From Gammaproteobacteria bacterium (GTDB lineage: Bacteria; Pseudomonadota; Gammaproteobacteria; Steroidobacterales; GCA-2729495), in NCBI GenBank assembly GCA_015709695.1, contig CP054183.1:2716992-2780991 (forward strand): DNA of 64,000 nt. Reading direction: 5' to 3'. Each line of letters starts with the position of its first letter. Position 1 is the first letter of the stretch. The notes under the pieces were generated by a model, which worked only from the letters and a program-made list of their open reading frames with translations, was not told the origin of the DNA and searched no databases. Position numbers and translations under genes: made by a program. This document shows positions 50,179-59,692 of this stretch, piece by piece.

Positions 50179-51288
50179 CTAGGGATTCCTGACGATGTCC
50201 TGCACATGCATTTCACTGGTGGCGCGCATGACCAGCGCGTAGCTCACGCGGTCGTAGGTGCGGAACACCATTGCAAGCCCTGCCGGCTCATCCGGCAAGC
50301 GGACATTCGCGGAGATTCGCCCGGGTTTGGCGGCATCGGCCGTCTTCTCGCCGACCTGCCAGATGCGCAGTACGTTGCCGGGCGCGAGGCCATTGCCGCT
50401 GCCGCGGTTGATGATGATCACCTGGTACTGGCCGACCTGGGACACGCCGTCCATCACCGCGATGATGGTGCCCTCGACGGGCCGCGGCGGCACGGTCGGC
50501 ACGAACTGGGCGGGGAAGGCCACCTGCTGCGAGATCAGCCGGTCGCCCTCGGTGGCCTCGCGGCTGGTGTCGGTCAGGAACAGCGTGGAGGGATCGCCGA
50601 CGCGACGGATGGTGCCGGCGCCGACGTAGATGCCCTCGTAACCGACGACGTCGCCGTCGTCCGGGTCCACGAGCGGCTTGCCGACCTCGACGACGCTGTA
50701 GCCGTGGTCCACGCCTTCGACCTTGCCGCGCACGTAGAGCTCGTTGCCCGCGGCGCCGATGATGTGCTTGCCGCGGATGGACACCACGTAGGGGGAGCGC
50801 TTGATCTCGTCCTTCTGCAGGACCGAGCCGCGGCCGAGGAAGGCGCCGATCACCTCGAGCGGGATGGCCGGGATGGCGCTCTCCAGCGGTGACTCGCGGA
50901 TCTGCGGCGAGAGTTTCTCGGTGCCGCCCGGCTGGCTGGCGGCGGCACGCTGCACCTGCACCCGCGGCTTGCCGTCGACATAGACCAGCGTCAGCACGTC
51001 ACCCGGATAGATAAGGTGTGGGTTCTCGACCTGCGGGTTGGCGTACCAGATCTCCGGCCAGTACCAGGGGTCCTTGAGGAACATCGACGAGATGCCCCAG
51101 AGGGTGTCGCCCCGCTTCACCGTGTAGCTGTCCGGATGGGCCGGATTGAGGGCCGGCGAGGTGGCGGCAGCGTCCGCCGCCATGAGGCTGATGCCGGGAC
51201 CGGCGGCGGCCCAGGCGCTGCCGAGGACCAGCGACGCCGTGCAGGCGACCACGAGGGCCGGAACCAAGGAGGGGCGAGAGATCTTCAT
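50179..51288 (-). CDS. Periplasmic LysM-domain protein upstream of dprA
   Basis: A 369-residue exported protein. The signal peptide runs MKISRPSLVPALVVACTASLVLGSAWAAA (about 29 residues). It is followed by one LysM peptidoglycan-binding domain (residues ~54-100, YTVKRGDTLWGISSMFLKDP ... IYPGDVLTLVY) and a large C-terminal region with beta-strand-rich segments (GRGSVLQKDEIKRSPYVVSI, VVGYEGIYVGAGTIRRVG, VIIINRGSGNGLAPGNVLRIW). This is the conserved gammaproteobacterial gene lying between dprA and the divergent def. It probably acts at the cell wall; no enzymatic motif is visible. Confidence 0.9.
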   Translation of the reverse strand: MKISRPSLVPALVVACTASLVLGSAWAAAGPGISLMAADAAATSPALNPAHPDSYTVKRGDTLWGISSMFLKDPWYWPEIWYANPQVENPHLIYPGDVLTLVYVDGKPRVQVQRAAASQPGGTEKLSPQIRESPLESAIPAIPLEVIGAFLGRGSVLQKDEIKRSPYVVSIRGKHIIGAAGNELYVRGKVEGVDHGYSVVEVGKPLVDPDDGDVVGYEGIYVGAGTIRRVGDPSTLFLTDTSREATEGDRLISQQVAFPAQFVPTVPPRPVEGTIIAVMDGVSQVGQYQVIIINRGSGNGLAPGNVLRIWQVGEKTADAAKPGRISANVRLPDEPAGLAMVFRTYDRVSYALVMRATSEMHVQDIVRNP

Positions 51289-51455
51289 GGAAGCTCCATC
51301 CCTATGCTGACCGCCGCGCCGGGGAGGCAATCCTCCGGTGCTAGAATCCCGGCCCGGTCGGCGGGGATCGCGGTGCGACACACGTTTGCGACAACAACTC
51401 AGGAATCCGTTGCCACCGAACCCAACCCCGATGGCCCGGGACGAATCGGATGCGG

Positions 51456-51500
51456 TATATCATAAAATTATCGGACCTTCATAGTGATGGACACGAAACT
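51456..51500. promoter_or_regulatory. AT-rich divergent promoter region (LysM gene / def)
   Basis: In the 226-base gap between the divergent genes, an AT-rich patch (TATATCATAAAATTATCGG) holds -10-like hexamers for both strands (TAAAAT on plus, TATGAT on minus). No clear -35 boxes were found. A GAAGGA ribosome site precedes the def ATG. Nothing else is recognisable in the gap. Confidence 0.4.
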
Positions 51501-51514
51501 GTGAAGGAATACCC

Positions 51515-52036
51515 ATGGCGCTGTTGAAGATTCTGGAATATCCGGATCCGCGGCTGCGCACCCGGGCGGCGGCGGTGCCGGTGGTCGATGACAAAATACG
51601 GCGCCTGGTGGCCGACATGCTGGAGACCATGTACGCCGCCCCCGGCGTGGGCCTGGCGGCCACGCAGGTGGACGTGCACCTGCGCGTGCTGGTCCTGGAC
51701 ATCTCCGAGGACCGCAAGCAGCCGATGGCGCTGATCAACCCCGAGATCCTCGAGCGCGAGGACATCGGCACCGGCGAGGAAGGCTGCCTGTCCGTGCCCG
51801 GGGTCACCGAGAGCGTGTCGCGGGCCCGCCGCATCCGCGTGCGGGCCCTGGACGCCCGGGGCAAGGCGCTGGAGTTCGACGCCGACGGGCTGCTCGCGGT
51901 GTGCATCCAGCACGAGATGGACCACCTCGAGGGCAAGCTCTTCGTCGACTATCTCTCCGAGCTCAAGCGCCAGCGCATCCGCAAGAAGCTGGCGAAGTCC
52001 GCACGGCGCGACGGCGAGCGCGCGCCCGCGCTCTGA
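51515..52036 (+). CDS. def: Peptide deformylase
   Basis: A 173-residue metalloenzyme removing the N-formyl group from new proteins. All three motifs are intact: [10 protein letters not shown] (motif 1), EEGCLSVPG (motif 2, metal Cys) and [12 protein letters not shown] (motif 3, two metal His and catalytic Glu). Length fits the E. coli enzyme (169). It heads the def-fmt-rsmB operon. Confidence 0.98.
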   Translation: MALLKILEYPDPRLRTRAAAVPVVDDKIRRLVADMLETMYAAPGVGLAATQVDVHLRVLVLDISEDRKQPMALINPEILEREDIGTGEEGCLSVPGVTESVSRARRIRVRALDARGKALEFDADGLLAVCIQHEMDHLEGKLFVDYLSELKRQRIRKKLAKSARRDGERAPAL

Positions 52037-52079
52037 GGCCGGCCCGGCCTCCGGCCGCAGCCGCCAGGTCACGCCGCCG

Positions 52080-53030
52080 GTGAGTCCGCCCCCATCCCGC
52101 ATCGTCTTCGCCGGCTCGCCGGAATTCGCCGTGCCGGCGCTGGAGCGGCTGGTGGCCTCGTCGCACCAGGTCGTTGCCGTGCTCACCCAGCCCGACCGCC
52201 CGGCCGGCCGCGGACGCAAACTGCAGGCGGGTCCGGTGAAGGCCTGCGCGCTGGCGCATGGCCTGCCGGTGCTGCAGCCCGCGAGCCTGCGTCGCGATGC
52301 CGGCGCGCGCGAGGCGCTGCGCGGTCTGGCCCCCGACCTCATCGTGGTGGTGGCCTACGGCCTGCTGCTGCCGCCGGAGGTGCTGGGCATCCCGCGCCGG
52401 GGCTGCCTCAACATCCATGCCTCGCTGCTGCCGCGCTGGCGTGGCGCGGCGCCGATCCAGGCCGCGGTGCTGGCGGGCGATGCGCAGACCGGTGTGGCGC
52501 TGATGCGGCTGGAAGAAGGGCTCGACACCGGCCCCGTCGCCGCGATGCAGGCGCTCGACATCGGCCCTGCCGACACCGCGGGCGAGCTGCACGACCGGCT
52601 CGCCCGGCTCGGCGCCGATCTGCTGATGGCCGAGCTCGACGGCATCCTCGATGGCCGCGCGCGGTTCGTCCCGCAGCCTGCCACCGGTGTGACGCATGCG
52701 CCGAAGATCACCAAGGCCGAGGCGATCATCGACTGGCGGGAGCCCGCCGTCGCGCTCGACCGGCGCATCCGCGCCTTCAACCCCTGGCCCGTGGCGGAGA
52801 CGCGGCTCGAGGGCCAGCAGCTGCGTTGCTGGCTGGCACGGCCGCAGGCGGGCGGCGATCGCACGGCCCCGCCGGGCAGGGTGCTCGCGGCGGGAGCCGA
52901 CGGCATCGACGTGCAGACGGGCGACGGCGTGCTGCGGCTGCTGAGCGTGCAGCTCGCCGGCCGCCAGCGGGTCGCCGCCGGCGTGTTCGCCAACGGGTTC
53001 GCTGTCGTCGGCAGGGTCCTCGGCGCATGA
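52080..53030 (+). CDS. fmt: Methionyl-tRNA formyltransferase
   Basis: A 316-residue enzyme formylating initiator Met-tRNA with 10-formyl-tetrahydrofolate. The N-terminal Rossmann domain opens RIVFAGSPEFAVPALERLV. The catalytic region has CLNIHASLLPRWRGAAPIQA and EGLDTGPVA, and the C-terminal OB-like tRNA-binding domain follows (FNPWPVAETRLEGQQLR). Start is GTG. Its stop overlaps the rsmB ATG (ATGA). Confidence 0.97.
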   Translation: MSPPPSRIVFAGSPEFAVPALERLVASSHQVVAVLTQPDRPAGRGRKLQAGPVKACALAHGLPVLQPASLRRDAGAREALRGLAPDLIVVVAYGLLLPPEVLGIPRRGCLNIHASLLPRWRGAAPIQAAVLAGDAQTGVALMRLEEGLDTGPVAAMQALDIGPADTAGELHDRLARLGADLLMAELDGILDGRARFVPQPATGVTHAPKITKAEAIIDWREPAVALDRRIRAFNPWPVAETRLEGQQLRCWLARPQAGGDRTAPPGRVLAAGADGIDVQTGDGVLRLLSVQLAGRQRVAAGVFANGFAVVGRVLGA

Positions 53031-54376
53031 GCCGTGGCGGCGGCCGCGCGGAGCCCGGTGCGGCGAGCCGGGCATGCGCGGCGCGTGCCGTGGCGGCGGT
53101 GCTCGGCGCGGGCGCCACGCTGGACGCCGCGCTGGGCGCGCCCGACCTGCAGCAGCTCGCGCCTGCCGATCGCAGCCAGGCCAGGGCGCTCGCCTATGGC
53201 GCGCTGCGCTGGCATCACCGCCACCGGCGCCTGCTGGCGCTGCTGCTCGACCGTCCCCTGCCGGGCAGGGACCGGCTGCTGGAGGCGCTGCTCTCGGTGG
53301 GGCTGTTCCAGCTGCTCGACGAGCGGCAGCCGGACTATGCGGCGGTGTCGGCCACGGTGGCGGCGACACGGCTGCTCGGCCGGCCGCGGCTCGCCGGCGT
53401 GGTCAACGCCAGCCTGCGGCGCCTGCAGCGCGAGCGCGCGCAGCTGCTGGCCGAGGCGCTCGCCGACGAGCAGGCGCGCAGCTCGCACCCGGCCTGGCTG
53501 ATCGCGCGGCTGCGCCGGGACTGGCCCGGCGACTGGCCGCGCATCCTCGAGGCCGCACAGCAGTCGCCGCCGCTCTGGCTGCGCGTGAACCAGACGCGGC
53601 TGGCGCCGGAGGCCGGCCTGGCGCGCCTTCGGGAAGCGGGCATCGAGGCGGCGCCTGGCCCGGTGCCCGGTGCGTTGCGCCTCGCGCGTGCCCTGCCGGT
53701 GGCCGACATCCCGGGCTTCGCGGCGGGCGAGTTCAGCGTGCAGGACGCGGCCTCGCAGCTCGCCGCGCCGCTGCTCGGCGCCAGCCCGGGCATGCGCGTG
53801 CTCGATGCCTGTGCGGCGCCGGGCGGCAAGGCCTGCCATGTGCTGGAGCAGGCTGGTGGCGATCTCGATCTGCTTGCTCTCGATGCGGATGACGCCCGCC
53901 TCGGGCGCGTGCGCGAGAACCTCGCGCGGCTGGCGTTGCCGGCCACCACCCTCCGGGCGGATGCCACCACGCCCGCGGCCTGGTGGGATGGCCAACCCTT
54001 CGACCGCATCCTCCTCGATGCGCCCTGCTCGGGCACCGGCGTCATCCGCCGGCACCCGGACATCAAGATCCTGCGCCGCGAGACGGATATCGGACCGATG
54101 GCGCGGCGCCAGCGCCAGCTGCTCGAGGCGCTCTGGCCCCTGCTCCGCCCCGGCGGCCGGCTGCTCTACGCCACCTGCTCGATCCTGCACGAGGAGAACG
54201 ATGACGTGGTGGCCGGTTTCCTCGCGGACCACACGGAGGCCGCCGCGGCCGAACCGCCGGCCGGGACGCTGCCCGGCTGGCTGCGGTGCACGCGCCACGC
54301 GGGCTGGCAGGCGCTGCCGGGCGAGGCCGATACCGATGGTCTCTACTATGCTTTAATGACCCGCAGAACCGGCTGA
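53027..54376 (+). CDS. rsmB: 16S rRNA (cytosine-967-C5) methyltransferase RsmB
   Basis: A 449-residue enzyme. The N-terminal NusB-like RNA-binding domain (ARAVAAVLGAGATLDAAL, LLSVGLFQLL) is followed by the Rossmann methyltransferase: SVQDAASQLAAPLL, DACAAPGGKACHVLE, LLDAPCSGTGVIRRHPDIK and LLYATCSILHEENDDVV, with the two catalytic cysteines in the APCSG and TCS motifs. Conserved as the third gene after def-fmt. Confidence 0.96.
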   Translation: MSRGGGRAEPGAASRACAARAVAAVLGAGATLDAALGAPDLQQLAPADRSQARALAYGALRWHHRHRRLLALLLDRPLPGRDRLLEALLSVGLFQLLDERQPDYAAVSATVAATRLLGRPRLAGVVNASLRRLQRERAQLLAEALADEQARSSHPAWLIARLRRDWPGDWPRILEAAQQSPPLWLRVNQTRLAPEAGLARLREAGIEAAPGPVPGALRLARALPVADIPGFAAGEFSVQDAASQLAAPLLGASPGMRVLDACAAPGGKACHVLEQAGGDLDLLALDADDARLGRVRENLARLALPATTLRADATTPAAWWDGQPFDRILLDAPCSGTGVIRRHPDIKILRRETDIGPMARRQRQLLEALWPLLRPGGRLLYATCSILHEENDDVVAGFLADHTEAAAAEPPAGTLPGWLRCTRHAGWQALPGEADTDGLYYALMTRRTG

Positions 54377-54414
54377 GCGCGCCGGGCCTCCCATCCGCCA
54401 TCCAGACAGTCCCC

Positions 54415-55002
54415 ATGCAGTCATCGTCCCCGAGGTTCCAGGCCGTGGCCGGATGCATCGCCGCCCTGTTCACCGCCCTGCTGCTGACCCTGCCCGCGGC
54501 CGGCGCGCGGGCCGAGGATTTCGACGTGCGCACCGCCAGCATGGGTCTCACCGACGGCGCCTGGCGGCTCAGCGCCCGCATCGAATACCGCCTGACCGAC
54601 GAGGCGATCGCCGCGCTGGAGAATGGCGTGATGCTGACCATCCGCGTGGAGCTTGGCGCCGATCGCGTGCGCCGCTGGCTGCCGAACACCGAGGTGCTCG
54701 CCGTCCACCGTGACTGGCAGCTGAGCTACGAGCCGCTGACGAAGCGCTACCTCGTCGCCTATCCGGACGGCCGCGCGGACACCTCCCACGGCACCCTGTT
54801 CGGCGCGCTCAACGCGCTGGGCCGCGTGCAGGGACTGGCGGTGGCGGAGCCCGGCACGCTGGTCGCCGGCCAGACCTATGTCATCTCGGTGCGGGCCGTG
54901 CTCGACCAGCAGCGCCTGCCCGGGCCGCTGCAGGTGCTGGCCTTCTGGGACAGCGGCTTCAGCCTGGAGAGCGACTGGTACGAATGGACGATGAGCCCGT
55001 AA
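54415..55002 (+). CDS. DUF4390 exported protein
   Basis: A 195-residue protein with a signal peptide (FTALLLTLPAAGARA) and the DUF4390 domain: EYRLTDEAIAALENGVMLTIRVEL, NTEVLAVHRDWQLSYEPLTKRYLV (residues ~85-120) and a C-terminal DSGFSLESDWYEW. The function is unknown. It regularly lies between rsmB and an NtrY-like kinase in Gammaproteobacteria, and here it overlaps the kinase gene by 19 bases, so it probably forms part of the same envelope-sensing unit. Confidence 0.88.
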   Translation: MQSSSPRFQAVAGCIAALFTALLLTLPAAGARAEDFDVRTASMGLTDGAWRLSARIEYRLTDEAIAALENGVMLTIRVELGADRVRRWLPNTEVLAVHRDWQLSYEPLTKRYLVAYPDGRADTSHGTLFGALNALGRVQGLAVAEPGTLVAGQTYVISVRAVLDQQRLPGPLQVLAFWDSGFSLESDWYEWTMSP

Positions 55003-57212
55003 GGCTGCGGCCACCCGGCTGGGTGCTGGCGGCTGTGCTGGCCGCCATCGGCCTCGCCGGGCTCGTGCTCCTCACCCAGACCGTACAGAACTCCGATCGC
55101 TTCGGCCGCTGGCACGATACCGTGCTGCTGGTCAACACGGCTGGCGCGCTGCTGTTGTTCGGTCTGCTCCTCTTCAACCTGCTGCGGCTGCTCCGCGACC
55201 GCCGCGAGAACGTGCCGGGCTCCGTGCTCAAGCTGCGCCTGCTCGGCGCCTTCGCCGCCGTGGCGGCGGCGCCGGTGCTGGTGGTGTTCCTGCTGTCCGT
55301 GCAGTTCCTGCACCGGGGCATCGAGACCTGGGCGGATGACCGCATTGCCCTCGGCCTGGAGCGTTCCCTGGAGCTGTCGCGCGGCGCGCTCGATGCCGAG
55401 CTGCGCGCTGCGCTGGAGCACACGCAGCAGGTGGCGCGCGAACTCGCCGGCCTGGCCCCCGGGGAGATGGTGGAGGCGCTGCCGCGGCTGCGGCGCGAAG
55501 CCGGCGCCAGCGAGATGAGCGTGTTCGCGCGCAACTACCGCATCGTCGCCACCAGCAGCGATGCCAGGCCCGGCGTCATGCCGGAGCTGCCGGGCGAGGA
55601 CGTGCTGCTGCAGCTGCCGCGCGACGGCCGCTATGTCGCCGTGGAGCCCGCCGGCGGGGACCGCCTGCGCGTGCGCGCCGCGGTACTGCTGCGCCCGGGT
55701 GGCGACGCGGCTGGCGACGTGATGACGCTGCAGGCGCTGTTCCCCGTCAGCGAGCAGCTGGGCGCGCTGGCCGAGTCGGTGCAGAAGATCTACAGCCGCT
55801 ACGGCGAGCTGGTGTTCCTGCGCGATCCGCTGGAATCGAGCTTCACGCTGGCCCTGTCGGTGGCGCTGCTGCTGGCGCTGTTCGCCGCCTTCTATGGCGC
55901 CTTCGTCTTCTCCCGGCGCCTGGTGGCACCGGTACGCGCGCTGGTGGCCGGCACCCGCGCGGTGGCTGCCGGCCGCCTGGACATGCGCCTGCCGGTGACC
56001 AGCCGGGACGACATCGGCGCGCTGGTCGAGTCGTTCAACGAGATGACGGCGCAACTGGACGCAGCCGGCGAGCAGGCCCGGCGCAGCGCCGCCGAGATCG
56101 AGCGCTCGCGCAGCCAGCTGGCGACGGTGCTGGCGCGCCTGGCCAGCGGCGTGGTCGCCGTCGACGGCAGCGGTCGCCTGCAGATCGCCAACGAGGCGGC
56201 CGGCGCCATCCTCGGGGCCGGGCTGTCGCAGCAGGTCGGCGAGACCCTGGAGGAAATCGGCGCGAAGCATCCGCTGCTCGACCAGTTCTTCGGCGGCTGC
56301 CTGCAGCGCAGCCGCGAGTCGCCCGCCGGCTGGCGGGAGCAGATGGCGATCGGCGCCGAGAACGCCGCGCGCCGCGTGCTGATGTGCTCGGCCGCGCCGC
56401 TGCCCGACGAACAGGGGGCCAGCCCGGGCTTCGTCCTCGTGTTCGAGGACATCACCGCCACGCTGCAGGCGCAGCGCGAGGCGGCCTGGGGCGAGGTGGC
56501 GCGCCGGCTCGCCCACGAGATCAAGAACCCGCTGACGCCGATCCAGCTGTCGGCCGAGCGCATCCGGCGCCGCTACCTGGCCGGCCAGCCGGAGGCGGAC
56601 ACCGAGCTGCTGGATCGCGCCACGCACACCATCGTCCAGCAGGTCGAGGCCATGCGCGACATGGTCAATGCCTTCAGCGAGTACGCGCGCGCGCCCGAGG
56701 TCAGCTTTGCCGCCATGGACCTCAATGGCCTGGTGCGCGAGCTGGCCGACCTCTACCACGGACCGCAGCAGCCGGAGCTGGTACTGGACCTCGATGCCGG
56801 CCTGGCCAGCATCGAGGCGGATGCGGTGCGCCTGCGCCAGCTGCTGCACAACCTGATCCGCAACGCCGCCGAGGCCCTGGAGGGCCAGGCGGGCGGCCGC
56901 ATCTTCATCAGCACCCGCCGGCTGGGCGAGGCTGCCGCCGCGATGGTGGAGATCGTCGTGCGCGACAACGGGCCAGGGATCGATGCCAGCCTGCTCGGCC
57001 GGGTGTTCGATCCCTATGTCACCGGCAAGACGCGCGGCACCGGCCTCGGCCTTGCCATCGTGCGACGGCTGGTGGAAGAGCACGGCGGTACGGTCAGCGC
57101 CTGGAACCAGACGGGCGGCGGGGCCTCCATCCGGGTTACGCTACCGGTGAGCCAGCGCGACCGTGACGCCCAGCCGGACAGCCGGCCGCGGCGGGCAGGT
57201 GAACGGAGGTAG
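54984..57212 (+). CDS. ntrY: NtrY-like membrane sensor histidine kinase
   Basis: A 742-residue sensor. Two N-terminal hydrophobic stretches (residues ~14-33 and 45-65) and another at ~85-105 come first, then a periplasmic segment to about residue 285, a further helix (LALSVALLLALFAAFYGAFVF) and a HAMP linker (RRLVAPVRALVAGTRAVAAG). A PAS-like domain follows, then HisKA with phosphorylatable His511 (RRLAHEIKNPLTPIQLSAERI) and the HATPase boxes NLIRNAAEAL, DNGPGI and GTGLGLAIVRRLVEEHGG. The signal is unknown. It precedes its presumed partner ntrX by five bases. Confidence 0.93.
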   Translation: MDDEPVRLRPPGWVLAAVLAAIGLAGLVLLTQTVQNSDRFGRWHDTVLLVNTAGALLLFGLLLFNLLRLLRDRRENVPGSVLKLRLLGAFAAVAAAPVLVVFLLSVQFLHRGIETWADDRIALGLERSLELSRGALDAELRAALEHTQQVARELAGLAPGEMVEALPRLRREAGASEMSVFARNYRIVATSSDARPGVMPELPGEDVLLQLPRDGRYVAVEPAGGDRLRVRAAVLLRPGGDAAGDVMTLQALFPVSEQLGALAESVQKIYSRYGELVFLRDPLESSFTLALSVALLLALFAAFYGAFVFSRRLVAPVRALVAGTRAVAAGRLDMRLPVTSRDDIGALVESFNEMTAQLDAAGEQARRSAAEIERSRSQLATVLARLASGVVAVDGSGRLQIANEAAGAILGAGLSQQVGETLEEIGAKHPLLDQFFGGCLQRSRESPAGWREQMAIGAENAARRVLMCSAAPLPDEQGASPGFVLVFEDITATLQAQREAAWGEVARRLAHEIKNPLTPIQLSAERIRRRYLAGQPEADTELLDRATHTIVQQVEAMRDMVNAFSEYARAPEVSFAAMDLNGLVRELADLYHGPQQPELVLDLDAGLASIEADAVRLRQLLHNLIRNAAEALEGQAGGRIFISTRRLGEAAAAMVEIVVRDNGPGIDASLLGRVFDPYVTGKTRGTGLGLAIVRRLVEEHGGTVSAWNQTGGGASIRVTLPVSQRDRDAQPDSRPRRAGERR

Positions 57213-57217
57213 GCCCG

Positions 57218-58591
57218 ATGCGCGCACCCCACATCCTGGTGGTGGATGACGAGGCGGACATCCGCAACACGATCCAGGAAATCCTCTCCGACGAGGGCTA
57301 TGACGTCGCCACCGCCGCCAACGCCGCGCAGGCGCGCGAGGCCGTGCAGGATCGCTCGCCCGACCTGGTGCTGCTCGACATCTGGATGCCGGACACCGAC
57401 GGCATCAGCCTGCTGCGCGAGTGGCAGCAGGAGAACCGCGTCGGCTGCCCGGTGGTGATCCTCTCCGGGCATGGCACGGTGGAGACGGCGGTGGAGGCCA
57501 CGCGCCTCGGCGCCGCCGATTTCGTCGAGAAGCCGCTGTCGCTCAACAAGCTGCTGCGCACGGTGGAAAAATCCCTGCGCGGCGTGCGCCCGGCCGACCG
57601 CGGCGGCCCGCGGGGCGCGCGCCTGCCACCGCTTTTCGCCGCGCTGGAACGCAGCCGGCGCATCCGCGAGCTGCGCCAGCAGGCCGAACAGCTGGCGCCG
57701 CAGGCCTCGCCGCTGCTCATCGTCGGCGAGAGCGGAACCGGGCGGGGCGCACTGGCCGGCTTCATCCACCAGACGAGTCCCCGACGCGACGCGCCGTTCA
57801 TCGCGGTGCCGGGGGCCAGCCTCCAGGCGGAGACCGCCGCCCAGGCCCTGCTCGGCACGGACTCGGCCACCGGCGCCGAGCGCGGGCTGCTCGACCAGGC
57901 CGGCGCCGGCACGCTGTTCATCAGCAACCTCGAGGACACGGGTCCGGCTGCCCAGGCGCTGCTGGCCGGCGTGCTGGAATCCATGCGCTACACGCGCATC
58001 GGCCATGCCGTGCAACTGCCGCTGGCCGCGCGCCTCGTCGCCTCCCTGCGCCCCGCGACGCTGGCCGATCCCGCCGCGGCGGCGGTGCGACCCGATCTCG
58101 TGGAACAGCTGGGCGCCCTGCGCATCGAGGTGCCGCCGCTGCGCGAGTATTCGGAGGACATCCCCGAGCTGCTGCGCTACACGGCCGAGGACCTCGCCGA
58201 CCGCGAGCACCTCGCCTTCCGGCGTTTCGGCTTCGCGGCGCAGAACCGCCTGCGCAACTACCCCTGGCCCGGCAACCTGCGCGAGCTCAACGGGCTGGTG
58301 CGCCGCCTGCTGGTGGCGGGAGGTCCCGAGGAAGTGCCGCTCGCCGAGGTGGAACGCGAGCTGCGCCCGGCGCCGGGTACCCAGGAACCGCTGGTCAAGC
58401 AGGACCTGCTGGCGCTGCCGCTGCGCGAGGCGCGCGAGCAGTTCGAACGCGCCTATCTCACCGAGCAGCTCGCCCTCTGCGGCGGCAAGGTCGGCCTGCT
58501 CGCCAAGCGCGTCGGCATGGAGCGCACGCACCTGTACCGCAAGCTGCGCTCCCTCGGCATCGACTTCCGCGGCACGCTGGGCGAGGACTGA
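57218..58591 (+). CDS. ntrX: NtrX-like response regulator with degenerate AAA+ domain
   Basis: A 457-residue three-domain regulator. The receiver is intact: acidic pair Asp10/Asp11, phosphoacceptor Asp54 (LVLLDIWMPDTDG) and Lys in DFVEKPLSL. The AAA+ domain keeps its outline but has lost key residues. Walker A reads GESGTGRGAL (Lys replaced by Arg), Walker B reads TLFISNLED (DE replaced by SN), and the sigma-54 contact loop GAFTGA is absent. The C-terminal Fis-type HTH (GGKVGLLAKRVGMERTHLYRKL) is normal. It therefore probably binds DNA in a phosphorylation-dependent way but cannot activate sigma-54 RNA polymerase by ATP hydrolysis. Confidence 0.92.
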   Translation: MRAPHILVVDDEADIRNTIQEILSDEGYDVATAANAAQAREAVQDRSPDLVLLDIWMPDTDGISLLREWQQENRVGCPVVILSGHGTVETAVEATRLGAADFVEKPLSLNKLLRTVEKSLRGVRPADRGGPRGARLPPLFAALERSRRIRELRQQAEQLAPQASPLLIVGESGTGRGALAGFIHQTSPRRDAPFIAVPGASLQAETAAQALLGTDSATGAERGLLDQAGAGTLFISNLEDTGPAAQALLAGVLESMRYTRIGHAVQLPLAARLVASLRPATLADPAAAAVRPDLVEQLGALRIEVPPLREYSEDIPELLRYTAEDLADREHLAFRRFGFAAQNRLRNYPWPGNLRELNGLVRRLLVAGGPEEVPLAEVERELRPAPGTQEPLVKQDLLALPLREAREQFERAYLTEQLALCGGKVGLLAKRVGMERTHLYRKLRSLGIDFRGTLGED

Positions 58592-58615
58592 GCCGGCGTC
58601 CGCGCGGATACCGCG

Positions 58616-59692
58616 CTATCCGCCCTCGACGTAGTGCCGGAACGCGGCCGGCAGCCGCGCGAGGTCCACCGCGTCGAGATCGGGCGGATACGGCGCCGAG
58701 CTGTAGGTATTCCAGAACACCACGCGCTTGCCCGCGAGCCGGCCGCTGCGGGCGTCGGCCAGCAGGCCGGCGAAGGCCTTGCCGGTGTAGGTGGCCTCCA
58801 GCTTCACGCCCTGCCCGTGCATCAGTTCGATCGCCTCCAGCGCCCCGGGTGTCGCCTCGGCATAGCCCGTGCCGTAGAACTCGGGCCGCAGCTCGACGTT
58901 GGCCAGCGGCTCGTCGAACAGCGGGAACGACGCATCCCGGGCATGGATCTCGCGGTTGGTGTCCAGCAGCTGCTCGGCGGCGTGCGCGGCCGAGCCCGCC
59001 CCCGAGGGCACCGCCCGTGGCGCGACGACGCGGGTCGGCAGTCCGGCCGCGCGCAGGCCGAGCGCGAGGCCGATCACCGTGCCGAGCGTGCCGCCGGAGA
59101 CATAGAGGAAGTCCGGCGGCGGGGTGCCGGCATCCGCGCCCTGCCGCGCCAGTTCGAAGGCGCCGGCGACGAAACCCACCGCGCCGCGCCAGCTGGAGCC
59201 GCCCCAGGGGATGTCGCAGACGCGCGCGGGCCCGCCGGGGTGGCTGTGGCTGATGCGCTCGAAGATCTGCCGCGTCTGGTTGAAGCTGCCGGCGGCATGG
59301 ATGACGGCGCCGGTCTTCAGCAGGTAGCGCAGCTTCTGCGCCACCGCCGGCGAGGGCGGCTGGTCCACCAGCACCGCGTGGGACAGCAGACCCAGGCGCG
59401 TGGCGAACACGCTGGTGGCGAGCGCATGGTTGGAGCCCACCGAGCCGTAGGTGACCACGGCGTCGCAGCCCGACGCCAGCGCGTCCGGCAGCAGGTACTC
59501 GAGCTTGCGCAGCTTGTTGCCCCCGTACAGCGGCGAGCTGAGGTCATCGCGCTTCACGGCCAGCGCGGCCAGGCCCAGCTGGGCGGCGAGCCCGGGCAGC
59601 TCCTCGAGCGGTGTCGGCCACTCGCCGAGCGTCAGGCAGGGGAGCGCGGCCGCGAGGCCGGGATAGTGCCGCTCGAGCTGGTTGCCGCTCAT
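58616..59692 (-). CDS. PLP-dependent deaminase (ACC deaminase / D-cysteine desulfhydrase family)
   Basis: A 358-residue fold-type II PLP enzyme. The PLP lysine lies in PLYGGNKLRKLEYLL, the phosphate/substrate loop in YGSVGSNHALATSV, and a Gly-rich cofactor loop in YVSGGTLGTVIGLALG. Members deaminate 1-aminocyclopropane-1-carboxylate or degrade D-cysteine; the discriminating residues cannot be assigned securely here, so substrate is left open. It ends 24 bases from ntrX, where GCGCGG-ATA-CCGCGC forms a small hairpin, and it overlaps the start region with the upstream capA-like gene by 4 bases. Confidence 0.85.
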   Translation of the reverse strand: MSGNQLERHYPGLAAALPCLTLGEWPTPLEELPGLAAQLGLAALAVKRDDLSSPLYGGNKLRKLEYLLPDALASGCDAVVTYGSVGSNHALATSVFATRLGLLSHAVLVDQPPSPAVAQKLRYLLKTGAVIHAAGSFNQTRQIFERISHSHPGGPARVCDIPWGGSSWRGAVGFVAGAFELARQGADAGTPPPDFLYVSGGTLGTVIGLALGLRAAGLPTRVVAPRAVPSGAGSAAHAAEQLLDTNREIHARDASFPLFDEPLANVELRPEFYGTGYAEATPGALEAIELMHGQGVKLEATYTGKAFAGLLADARSGRLAGKRVVFWNTYSSAPYPPDLDAVDLARLPAAFRHYVEGG

